Positions 11,999 to 23,800 of a DNA stretch of 64,000 bases are shown here, piece after piece. The notes beneath the pieces were generated by a model. It was not told the origin of the DNA. It did no database searches and was given only the letters and a program-made list of their open reading frames with translations. Source of the stretch: Ciona savignyi (lineage: Eukaryota; Chordata; Ascidiacea; Phlebobranchia; Cionidae); the NCBI GenBank assembly GCA_000149265.1, contig CH001921.1, positions 3,974 through 67,973 on the forward strand, written 5' to 3'. Both the position numbers and the translations under genes were made by a program. Each line of letters starts with the position of its first letter. Positions within the stretch are counted from its first letter, which is position 1.

Positions 11999-13880
11999 AC
12001 TAGAGAGTGTCAACCACGTGTTTAACCATCACTATTTGTAAAACACATGTCGTATGCCATATATTCATGCTACAGGGTCCCTAACCACATTTTGTATTTT
12101 ATACGCTGTGTATGTAGTTATTGTTTCTGCAAGCATAAACTCATGGGTCCCATAGTTATCAAACCAAACTTCTTCTCCATGTGTAGGTAAAAAGAACAAC
12201 CGTGATAGGTTTACAAAGATTTCATCACACATGTTTTAAATTAAAGCTTTTTTTAAGTGCTGTATTGAAATAAAGCTAAATTCCTAAAACAGTTCGATTT
12301 AGTTTTCATGGCTTCGGGGAATTCCCCATGGGCTTGGTAAATAAGTTTATGTTTTTACACATGTGGGTCATGTTAACTATCAATTCTTAAAGTTTTAATC
12401 CGATTTGACTAATCCTTGTTGGAGATGTCAGTGAAATGTGGCATGCCTGTCACAATCATGAGTCAGGAACATCTTTCGTTTTTAAGGGAGTTACCCTAAG
12501 TAAATGTTTTCTTTCTTTTAAGTTACACAGGGTGGCTAACGATCTAGCATTCCACCAAATCTGATCAAAATTAGAGCAGCCGGTTAAACGCTATGTTCCG
12601 AAAAGCTATTTTTTTAGAAAAATAACCGTTTTGGGTTTTAACGTCTCCGGGGAGTTCCCCTAGATTTATCACCCACAATTTTGCTCCTGTGTATCTAGAC
12701 CATGTTGTCTAACAAATGACAAAGCTTTATTACTATTTTATTATTTCTTCTGGTAGATGTCGGGGTGTCATGCCATGCCTGTCACAATCATGATTTGAGA
12801 ACAAAATCTTATTTTTTAGGGTATTTCCCTGAATATTATTTTTTATTTTTTCTAATTGTTAAATTAGTAGGTAATGCACTTACATTCCACCAAATTTGAA
12901 TCAGATTAAAGAAACCGTTTAAGCGCTATGCCAAAAAACTAGTTTTTTTAGAAAAAAATACCGTTTTGGTTATTAACGTCTCTGGGGAATTCCCCTAGAT
13001 TTATCACCCACAATTTTGCTCCTGCGTATCTCGACCATGTTGTCTAACAAATAACAAAGCTTTATTACTATTTTATTCTTCCTTCTGGTAGATGTCGGGG
13101 CGCCATGCCATGCCTGTCACAATCATTATTTGAGAACAGAATCTTTTTTTAGGGTATTTCCCTAGGTAAATTTTTTATTTCTTCTAAGTGTTAAATCAGT
13201 GCCTAATGCACTTACATTCCACCAAATCTTATTCAAATTGGAGCAGCCTTTTAAGCGCTATGCCACAAAAATCTAAATTTTTTATAAAAAATACCGTTTT
13301 GGTTTTTAACCTCCCAGGGGAATTCCCCTTGATTTATCAGCCAAAATGTTGGTTTCTGCATATCTAGACCATCTTGTCTAACACATGGCTAAGTTTCATT
13401 ACGATTCCGTTATTCCTTCTGGTAGATGTCGGGGCGACATGCCATGCCTGTCACAATCATGATTTGAGAACAAAATCTTATTTTTTAGGGTATTTTCCTA
13501 GGTAAATTTTTTATTTCTTCCAAGTGTTAAATCAGTGTCTAATGCACTTACGTTCCACCAAATCTTATTCAAATTGGAGCAGCCTTTTAAGCGCTATACC
13601 ACAAAAAGCTAATTTTTTTCATAAAAAACACCGTTTTGGTTTTTAACTTCCCAGGGGAATTCCCCTTGATTTATCACCCAAAATTTTGGTTTCTGCATAT
13701 CTAGACCATGTTGTCCAACAAATAGCTAAATTTCATAACGATTCCATTATTCCTTCTGGTAGATGTCGGGGCGCCATGCCATGCCTGTCAAACCTTTGAC
13801 GAAAAAAAAAAAAGAAAAAAAAAACGGACAAAAACAATATGTGTCCCATTTTTCCAAATGGAACCCATAACTACACCCTA
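11999..13880. repeat. Dispersed repeat of ~335-bp tandem units, copy 1
   Basis: Begins gagagtgtcaaccacgtg and ends near a gcggac/aaaaacaatatgtg-like segment that also ends the second copy at 44247-45835. The interior is five divergent units, each with a gtagatgtcggggc-like landmark at 12422, 12752, 13088, 13422 and 13759, spacing 330-337 bp. Each unit also carries a ggggaattcccc palindrome. No coding capacity is visible. Mobile satellite-like element or MITE with internal expansion; class unknown. Confidence 0.8.
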
Positions 13881-14609
13881 TTTAAAGAATGGAGTTAAAA
13901 AAACAATTTTTTCTCAAAGGTGAGTCTCAATAAAATATGGACATATTTTATTAAAGAGAATTTGAGATCGTAAAGTCGTTGAAGATGGTAAGAATAGGCT
14001 ACCTTAAGAAAGCGGAAGGACCGACATATTATCGACGTGTTAATCGGAAAAATTACAATATATTCCATAACCCAATGATGGACATCCAGTATCTGGTTGA
14101 GATTTCATCCACAACAAATTAATGCAATTTAAATTAAACTTCAGGGGAGGGCGGTGGATATGAGATCTGCCCATCACAATTAGTTGCAGCACATATTAAA
14201 CAAAAGATAGACTGAGGCGAAAAGCGAATTTTCTTTATTATTGTGTTGTGTGACGTGAGGTCGCTACATGTGTCCAATTTCCTTCTGTGCCCCTGCGTCT
14301 TATAGACTTGCAACTTCTGCTGCAGTGTAACGCCGAACGTCGAGTCTTAGGTGATAAAACTAATCATTATTCGCACCATACGTGAAAGAAAAACGATTTT
14401 TCAGTTCAATTTCAGAACGAATTGTCTATGTTTCCAAGATTGCTTTCATTATTACCATTTATTTCGGGTAACTTTTTTGTTAAAGTGATTTATGAACCAG
14501 CAAACCAGTGTTATTATTTTTGAATGTTTCATAACAACAACATATCGGCTCGGTGAAAACCAACTAAATTTAGAAATTCTGAGTCTAGAAATATCGACCA
14601 AGTACAGCC

Positions 14610-17600
14610 ATGTCGAGTGACATATCTTTCGTATCGGATGGTGCAATTGAGCTTAACAGAAGAATGAACGAGCTTTGGAGGCGAGTCGGAATGGATGATA
14701 ATCTGGTATTTACATATTGTATTTTGCTTTATTAATAATATTTGCCAGCATCTTCGACAGATTAGTCTGGTGGTTTAGTTCGTTCCCTCTCAGTCGAAGG
14801 GTTGCAGGTTCGAAACTGGTCGCTAGCTAATTGGTTGGTCCTTGGGCAAGTCAATTAACGTACAATTCCTGAACCCAGCGAATTGATGGATTTTACTAAA
14901 TTGTAAAGAGACGTTTGAATCATATACACAGCACACTGCAATAACTCCGGTAACCCGACGGTGAGCGCAAGGTGAACTGACGATTGCCCGTGTGTTAACC
15001 CCCTTGTTTTTTCCACTCACAGGGATAAGCATGAATATCCTATCCTATCCATCTGCTATATTTTTATCTTTATATTTTAATTTCCAACCCAGAACCCCCT
15101 TGTATATTAGTAATCGCATTTTGTATTCGAGTTTAAACCTGCGTAACTCACCACAATATTGCGTGTTTAAATCTGGTAAGATGTGTGCAAAATGGGCAAC
15201 CCACAGCCATTTCTTTCAGGTGAGATAAGCTATTCGCTTATTCGCACCGGGTCATAAGCAAAATAATATATCCAAAGCCGCTGAAATTTATTTCACAGAT
15301 ACAAACACGACGAGCAAGGGTTGCTGAAGAGATTGAGACGCTTATGGGGAATATGCTGAACGAGGAGGAAATGATGGAAAGGAAGATTCGTGATAATTTA
15401 TTACGATTTACAGAGGAGTCGAGAGTGGTGGCAATACAACTCGGTATGGAAAGCGAAGAATTGAATGAAGTTTCGGTGAACTGTTCGAATGAGAGCACCG
15501 GTGCAGTTCGAGACGGTTTAGTTTCTCAGGTACACATATATTCGTGTGTTTGCACCAGTCTTTGTGTAATAGCTTGATAAGTCTTTGTGTAATAGCTTGA
15601 TAAGTCTTTGTGTAATAGCTTACTTATTATTCTATCAAATTTTATAACCACCCTGCTTTTGCCAACTTACGTAATTCAGCATGCGCATACTATTGCAATA
15701 TATTTATTTCTAATATTTTTTCTATAAAATTTCCTATTATTTATATTACCTTATTTTATATTTTTCTATTATTTCGTTCTGTTTTTCGACCAAATATTAT
15801 AATAATATATTATGCTTCACGTCATAACTCAATTTGTACAAACGTGTGTTGTTGTCATTATTGTTCACAAATTCACCAGGAATCTCGAGTGAGAAAACTA
15901 ATTATTCGTCTCAATGATATAAAAAAGAAGCGATCTGAAGTAATTGAAAATCTCGTGGCTGATGGGAATCGACTGTGCAAGAGTTTAGGAGAAGATCCAC
16001 TAAACTTGAGCGAACAAAGTGATTTGTCCCAAGCCAATATCGATCGTCTCTCTAGGAAAAAAGCTGACCTTAAAATGAAGTACGACAGCAGGTAAAAATG
16101 TCACATAACAAAATATCTAGTAGCAGGAAATGCACCCAAAACTAATCTCACTCAGATAGGCCAACACATTGAAGTATAGCCTAATAGAAGGTGTTCCCTT
16201 TGTTTTTTTTGTTGTTTTAACGTATTATTTTTATGATTTTGCAGACACGTTATTGTATTATTTTTATGATTTTCACGTTTATTGGATTATTTTTATGATT
16301 GTGCAGACACGCGGAATTTAGACAAATTCGGTCCTCATTTCTAAGTTTTCTGAAGCAAAACGACTTGTCGCCAAACGATGCGACGACAAGTTTTGTTTGT
16401 TACGAAGAACCGCAATATCCCGCTCTCTCAAGCATATTTGGAGCAAATGCGAGAAATACACCACAGGAACAAGGCGGTACACTTCAGAAAAGAAATAACT
16501 AAATTGTGGAGAGAATCTAATTTAAGCGCCAAAGAAACTGAGACATTTCGGGCAAAATATTTGGAGTTTCCGAGCAAGGTAAAACCCCTTTTTCCTATTT
16601 AAACGACTTCAGCCAAAAACATATTGCCGTTGTCGTTGACAATGCTTCAAATACTATGTATGATGTCGTGGCAAAACCTTGTGTTGCAGATTGAAGAATC
16701 GTTGGTTAACAGATTGGACAAATATTCTTCTGAATTAAAAGTAATTGTACGAGGACAACTTCTTAAACGAATGGAAAGCGCCCTCGCCAATATAAAATCA
16801 CTTCGTAGTCAAGCTTATATGTTGGATGATGATAGCATGCTTGGCTTTGATCTTTATGAGAATGGGACGGTAAACGTTTTTTTAGTTCCGATACTTGGTG
16901 CTTTCTAGGAATCTAAATTTGTAGTCACGTTCTTCTGGGAAATAGGTGACTCTGGGAATATAAATCGGTATTTAAAAAAAGAAAGAATTTCTCTCAAGTT
17001 ATTTTTGATATCATTTGATAATTATCAATTGTATATACCTAGTCGGATGTTTACTTGGTCAAGAGACATATCATGGTCCGAAATCCATTCGATTAATAAA
17101 TTCTACCAAAAATTAAGCAAGATACACTGCATTAGCTCCGGTAACCCAAAGAAGGGCGCAAGGTGATCAGAGATTTGCACTGTTTGTCAACTTATTCACT
17201 GCATGTCAATTTACAGAACGAGCAGTTGCGAAGTCACACAGAAAACTTTGAAAAGGAGGCTGAAAATATAAAGAGGGGCATGGCGCAAAGAGCACGAATA
17301 ACGAAACCATTGCACGATTGGGACAACTCGTTTGAAAAATTGATTGAACTACACCAAAAAAGCCAGGATCCTGAGCGCCTGAAGAACAGAGGTATATAAT
17401 TGAGACCTGTCGCTACTGGAACATACATCACATGCAGTCAAACGGTAGAGTGAACGTCGACCGTTAGCCGAAATGACTGACCTAGTTGTGTAATGGGTTA
17501 AAGTTGAACAAAAACTGTGTGGCGTAATACGTTAACCCGACTGTGGGCGCAGGTTATCTGGCGAACAACTGTGTTTTAACACACCCGTGTTTTCCTGTCC

Positions 17601-19554
17601 CCCAGGGATGGCAACATATTCTTTCTTATGTTGCTATCATAGCTTAAAGGGAGTTTAACTCTTTGCGTCGCGATATATCGCGAGTTGGTGGAAAAACATG
17701 GTGCCCCGCGTTCCACAAAAATAGGTGCAAGTCTAAAAACGATTTTTCCGCAACGCGTAATGGTAGAGACCTCAGCTATGGCTCATTCGGTGAAGGAAAT
17801 GCTCTAAGGTATTCTCTTTAATTTTCGTGGAGAAATATTAAAAATGCGAGGAGTAATAGCCTTTCTTGTTAGAGGTTTCGCCTCTTATTTCTATCGATTT
17901 TACACGAATTTACACGTGACTAACTCAGCGAATAGGAGTCGTGTTAATTTTTGCGGAGAAGGTCTTTTTGTCAAGTATTTCGTTTGTCAGTGCACCTCAA
18001 ATTTTTCAAAGTCGAGCAGAATTTTCTTTACATATAAAGTGGTGTTCACTAAAATTTACATAACATACTTTTTATTGGAGTTAGATTCTAGGTATGTGGC
18101 TTGTTTAAAAGAGGGGTAAATTATCTTTCCAGCCATACTAAATATTAAAGCATAGCGTAAACTTTTGAAAAACTGTGCTAATTTTAAAATGACTAAAAAA
18201 TAAAAAAAAAACACTGCGGTACAGCATGTTTGAATTAATGCATTTAGCCGGTAGTGAAAGAGTGTTAACATATGTGACTGTGCAGTCGTGTAAGAGGTTT
18301 CGTTGATCTAAGCGTGCGACAGAAAACCGGCCATTTGAATTGATTCCCTCGTATTACAGGTGGTCAGTTGCTTAGAGATGAGAGGGCGCGCAAGGCACTC
18401 AAACATCAACTGGTGAAACAAGAAAAACAAATTTTGGAAATCTCCGAAACGAACAAAGGTACTTCGATTGAACTCGATGGAACTTTGTCTATACTTAAAA
18501 ATTACATTTTAATGCACATTGATGTGCCGTAAACTTCGTTTTTTACGGTTTCAAATTTTCCTCTGGTTCTGTTAAGGTTCTGCTTCTGTTAAGGTAAACT
18601 AACATGGGACGCCACAAATTGTAGTTTAGACACACAATGCCTGTACTTTCGGCATCTGCACTTAGTTTACTGCATTTATCAATTGAGGTATCTTAGAAAA
18701 AAGAATATTCATATTTGTCATAAGGTAACGATCGCTTTATCATCAATGGAAAGAACCTTGAGGAATATTTCGCAGCGAAGTGGGAAGACTTGGATAGAAT
18801 TCACTCGAGCTTTATTAATAATCGGAAAATGAAAAGAAAAAAGCAAACGGAAGAAGAAGCGAGATATGGCAGCTCCAACCCGAAGAAATCCGACCTCAAA
18901 AAGCTTCTTCATCCTCCGGCATCGAAAAAGAAGCGTCACGATGATCGGAGCATGGACGACAACTCGGCTGGATACATCACGTCATGGGGAGATATTCGAA
19001 GTTACCCGGTAAAGTCGATAGTTGGGAAATACGCGTCGCTTCCTCGAAAGACCAATAAGGAAATAGCAGGTAGATTGTAAAATTTGCTGTCGATTCCAGC
19101 CATTGAGCCAATCATTCCATGGTGTCTGTTTTAATTTAAATGTTAAGGGTCTTTCGGAATCATTGTTTTTTTACTTATATCAAGGAAAATACTTGTAACC
19201 TTAATTAACAGTGTTACTTTTATCTGTTGGTGGCGTAAACCTATCACAACCACACACTAAATCAGACGATTGGGCTATTGCCACTATCCGGTGTTATTGC
19301 CAATATATTTGCGGATGCCCAATAACCGTTGAGATATAGATTTATCTAATCAATCAGTTAAGTAATGTTAATCGTTCCCAACAACAACCAATTGTACAGG
19401 CGCAGGAACTTCAGCTTGGACCACTGACACGATGTCAAACAGAGAGGATTTAATTCAACAAGCAAAGGAAATAAGAAAGAGACGTAGACGAAGTAAATCT
19501 GAAAGCAACATACGGAACGTGTTCTTGGCAAAGGGGGAAAACAAAGGTCTGTAA
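14610..19554 (+). CDS. PRC1: PRC1/Ase1/MAP65 microtubule bundling protein
   Basis: Exons 14610-14705, 15299-15529, 15880-16091, 16307-16578, 16690-16869, 17217-17391, 18360-18458, 18725-19069 and 19400-19554, about 587 residues; human PRC1 is 620. The N-terminus (NRRMNELWRRVGMDDNL) matches the PRC1 dimerisation region. QDPERLKNRGG at the exon 6/7 junction and FIINGKNLEEYFAAKWE in exon 8 match the conserved spectrin/MAP65 core, followed by a basic tail (KKKRHDD). Family knowledge: PRC1 crosslinks antiparallel microtubules at the anaphase midzone and recruits kinesin-4. Exon 4 needs one base removed near 16420 to stay in frame. The stop at 19552-19554 lies just past a good donor (AAAG/GTCTGT), so a further 3' exon is possible. 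Confidence 0.9.
14767..15052 (+). repeat. SINE-A copy in PRC1 intron 1
   Basis: Nearly full-length plus-sense copy: tRNA-like head with ggttcgaaactgg B box at about 14806, the body with gtaacccgacggtg, and a tail reading tatcctatcctatcc. It lies between exons 1 and 2. Confidence 0.8.
15556..15622. repeat. 24-bp tandem repeat in PRC1 intron 2
   Basis: Nearly three copies of a unit with gtctttgtgtaatagcttg, immediately downstream of exon 2. No function seen. Confidence 0.85.
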
Positions 19555-19939
19555 CCTCATTCAAACTTTTTGTAGCTAAGTATATTTTTAAAGTTTTTTT
19601 TTTCATCAAAGAAGATATTTAAGTACGATTTAAAATATATTAATCGTGACTACCAAACGACTTTTAAATCCATTCTCAATGATAATGTGGTTACAATATT
19701 ATTCCGTTTAAAGAAAACATAACGCTGGAAAAAAATATAGGTCAATTGTACTAAGTGGATTAAAACTCCCAAACAGTCAAAACACATTTTGACAGATTAT
19801 GGTCAGCTACGCCTCCATGTTCCAAATGCAGATAGACTTGGAAATCAAGTTGGATATCTATCGTCGTTGAAGGTATATTTACTTTATTCATTTTGACTGA
19901 ACAACACATGCCCAATATGTAACTAAGTCCGTGGGGAGT
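19555..19939. other. 3' flank of PRC1
   Basis: AT-rich, with no exon and no clear AATAAA signal. It ends at the hAT element's target duplication. Confidence 0.5.
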
Positions 19940-20448
19940 CGTTAAAACAGTGTTTCTCAAAGTGTGTGCCGCCGTCTGAGATTCTCAAGTGTGCCGCGAA
20001 ACTTTTTAGAATTTTGCAAAATTATGTAGGAAACCTATTTGTGTTACGAGTAGGCAAATTGGGCATACGCGACTTTAATGCACAGAAATGTATTTTCCCT
20101 AGTTTAGTAGCAAGTAGAGTGGATAGTATTGCTATGGGTAGCGATAAATTAAGGGTGATTGGCATGTCATAAGCACAATTCATTGTTCAGTGTGCTGGTA
20201 TATTAATGTAATATTAACACATGCATCACATTTTGTCCTGCACGCTGAGTTAAGCAGCACGAAAACTACCTAGATGACAGGAGAGAAACCATTTTATTAA
20301 TAAGATTATTCCATAAGCAAACTTTAGTTATTTTATCCCATTTAAACTTTTATTGAGTACTCAGTTGGAATTGCCGACAAAATGCGTTTGTGTTTGTCAA
20401 AAATGGAACCTCGTTGCGATCTTATTTGTGCCAAACGACAAGCACACC
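19940..20448 (+). mobile_element. hAT-type MITE, left part, cut by gap
   Basis: The terminal repeat starts at 19948 (CAGTGTTTCTCAAAGTGTG) after the 8-bp sequence cgttaaaa (19940-19947). No transposase is encoded. Bases 20001-20448 recur at 42515-42962 with one mismatch (20030 g versus 42544 a) and no indel. Its right end is found only at 43081. Family knowledge: hAT elements make 8-bp target duplications and have CAGTG-like termini. Confidence 0.9.
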
Positions 20449-20548
20449 NNNNNNNNNNNNNNNNNNNNNNNNNNNNNNNNNNNNNNNNNNNNNNNNNNNN
20501 NNNNNNNNNNNNNNNNNNNNNNNNNNNNNNNNNNNNNNNNNNNNNNNN
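20449..20548. other. Assembly gap (100 N)
   Basis: Exactly 100 N, the usual placeholder for a gap of unknown size. It cuts the hAT element on the left and the dynein gene on the right. Confidence 0.99.
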
Positions 20549-20810
20549 CTCTTGTTCTTCTCACCACAGTCTGGTTTTAACAGATATTGCAGTATGTTAC
20601 AATTAAGACATTGCTACAGTATTATTTCAACTGTGTTTGGTAGCCCAAGGACACAACCATTTAGCATGCAGCAGCTGGTTTCAAACCCACAAGCAATTGG
20701 CTGCTTATAGACTGTCGATGCACCAATCGATACAAACAAATATCCCATACAATCCAAATGTTATTAATCACCAATGCATCTGTGTTCTTCTGACAGACAG
20801 CCCCCATCAC

Positions 20811-23800
20811 CCCATGGTACCACGTGGGGGTAGTTCTCCGACTTCCCTTGCGCATCCAACACTTCCATTTCATCCGGTGACAACGTTTCTTCGAACAACT
20901 GCATTCACAACAAAGTTAATATAAACACACATGGGAGCTCTTCTGGCAAAAATATATATAACTTTTTTATAAAAAAAATGCATCATTAACCTTTAGTTAA
21001 GTCTGTCTTCAATAGTATAAAATAATAGTTTAATAACGAACATACATAAATTGCTCTAAAAAGACTTAAAGACGTTAATGGAAAAACTTTTAGAAATTTT
21101 CTAATGTAAATTATATTTTTCCCAAAAGCCATTTAATTAAAATGTACAGGTTTACAAAATAAAAACTTTATTTCGCCAGAAAATATGTTTATATCTTTAC
21201 ACACTATCCCTGTTGGTAAAACCAATATATTTTGAACATTCCCATCCAACCCACCCGTATGATTTCAAACACCGCCATCTCCACATTCTGGCTCTCCTGT
21301 CCGAGGCATCTCGCAGCAATTTGCACCGTGTGTTGCGTTCTCTCTATGAACTCATCGGGTGACACCGCCTCGTACTCAGGAAGGTCGCAGAGAGCCGTCA
21401 TCCCCATGTCCTCAGTGGTCGCCTCGATCCTGCATTCCAGGATGTCAACCACCTGATGGGGGAAGTGAAGAAATTACTCCTGGAGATTTTAGAATTTGCT
21501 TCGGAGGTCAAAATATAAAGTGCTGTAGCGACCTGGCTAGTCACGGTCTATAAACCATAGCGAGCTTTTGCCTTTTTCTTGTGTTTTAACCACGTTGTGT
21601 TTAATCTATTATTTTCGTCGGCTCTTTCTTTTCTGTTCACAAATACAAGAAACAGTACTACATTGGTGACCACGACGTGAACAGTACTACAGTGCACCAT
21701 TTAATGTAAGAAAAAAATGTTTATCTGCATGGAATGTTGTGATATGGACAATTGTCAGATTAGATTGTGTCCACTTCTGAGAATCTAATTACTAAAATGT
21801 TTTTCTTTAAATTACCTTAATAGATAAAACTAAAATATTGGACCAAACATTAATTTCTTCCATACAGCCTATGCTTCTTTTTTACTCATTATAAATTAAA
21901 GTCAGCAAGACAACTTTTCCGTGTGTCACATCCGTCCAAGTATTCAATTCAACAAATGATCTCCTGCCGATATGATACGCCTTTGGTCATAAAAACCAAC
22001 TACATAGTTAGCAGAGAGTAAATCATCGTCCAACCTTCTTGTTAAACATCTTCAACTTGTCGAGCGCTCGTCCGACGTCTTCAAGGAAGTTGTCGAAGTT
22101 CATGGAAGCCCAGGTGAGCAGTGTGAGACCGGGCATGATGGCGTCCTCCACTCTCCCCACCAATGGTCTCATACACGGCTGCATGATGGTTGGGATGCTA
22201 TGCTTCGTTCGCTCGAAGTCATCGATCAAATCTTGAAGTTGCCGCTGGTGGAAGAATGGTTGGTTTTTAAATCATTCGTTCTGTACCCATCTATTGCCCG
22301 CACTTTAAAGGCTAAAATATTTCCAACAGGCAGATATCCATCTTCCTAAGTATTGGTTGCGCTTTACTATTTACTATTCTTCAAATTTTATTTTCATTAG
22401 TTTTTAAATTTGAAATAAATACAGTTTTATCTACAATTCGACTATTTTAAATTGCGAATTTTGCTTTATTCTTAACGTATATGATTTTTGTACATGACAT
22501 GTTTTAAGGACGGTTTATTTTTTCAGTTCTAACATTTTTATGAACTTTATTTGCTTTTACAGGACCAAAAGCAACTAACTAATAATATTATAATCATATG
22601 ATTAAAGTAAGTTGTTGGCTCTGTTGTGGCATTCATACAATAATTCTTGGTGAGAAACAATTTAAATAACAGATAACAATAAACATTATATATACAAATT
22701 TGACCGCTGGTTGGTAAACAAGATTTAAGTTATGTCCAAATATACCCGCGGTACTTTGTTTAAGTAAAATCATACATGTGGGATGTCAGTACCAAATAAG
22801 ATAAATCCCACCCAAGAAAGATTATATCGATGTAAATTAAACCTGATTTTGTCTGAGTTTCTCCTCCTTCAAGCAGAGAGAGTAGACTGCATCAGGAATA
22901 TCCAGCCCGATCTTTCTCAAATGCTTCGCTTCGCAGAAGATTTCAAAGATCGACGGATCAAGGTTGACCAGGAACACTTTCGACTCTGGGTGGCGCACTA
23001 GGAGCGAGGACTGGAGGTTCGTCTTCGCCATTTCCGTGGCCTGACACCTAGTGGAGGTAAGACATATTTACAAATGACTTCTTTGTTGGTCGAATAGATT
23101 TAAGTGGGTTGTTGCTTATTACTTGAAGAATTGTAGAATCGAAACTCTCCGCTAACCGGTCATTTGTGTCGCTAGCTAGTTTATGCTTCGTTTGTGCCCC
23201 TGAGCAAGACACAAACCCAGTGGAATGATGAGTTCTACTAAAACTGAAGTAACCTCTCAATTTAACACAACACATTGCAGTAGCTCCAGTAACCCAATAG
23301 TGGTTGTCAGGTAGCCTAAGGATTGATCAAGCAATAATAACGTTTTATAGGGAGGGCATGTTCCATGTTAAATTAAAACTTAAACTACTTTTTACAACAA
23401 GCCTATTATTTTGGCTAGTTGTACTCTCGATAATGTCTCAACATAAAACTGCTATATTGACATATTTCCTGCTTAAAAAGACTTCAGACTACGCTTAATG
23501 TATTACCATAGATTTTTCAGCCATACTGTTATTTCTATTTTTTTAAGTGTACTTTTAATCATACGTAATCATTACATATTTCTAATTAAGTAATTTTATT
23601 TTCTCCAACATCTTTAATAATCTAACTACCATTTTCACGCTTTACAAGCCTTTATTTCTTTAAAAGTATGTTCAAGAACAAAGCGAAACAAACCATGCTT
23701 TGTGGTAGAGAAGCTCAAACTCTAAGAGAACGGCGGCCATTTTGTTGAAGGTCTTCACGATTCGCTTGCCTTCCGATGTTGCGAGGACAGTCGGCTGGGT

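Larger units (their letters stand above)
10330..14609. other. Intergenic region between oxidase and PRC1
   Basis: I see no convincing coding exon. It holds a minus-strand SINE-A (10670-10965), a 3' fragment of a plus-strand SINE-A (11845-11968) and the large tandem-unit repeat (11999-13880). It contains the 5' flanks of both genes, which point away from each other, so promoters for both should lie here; I cannot place them. The short ORF at 11394-11717 shows no recognisable features. Confidence 0.6.
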
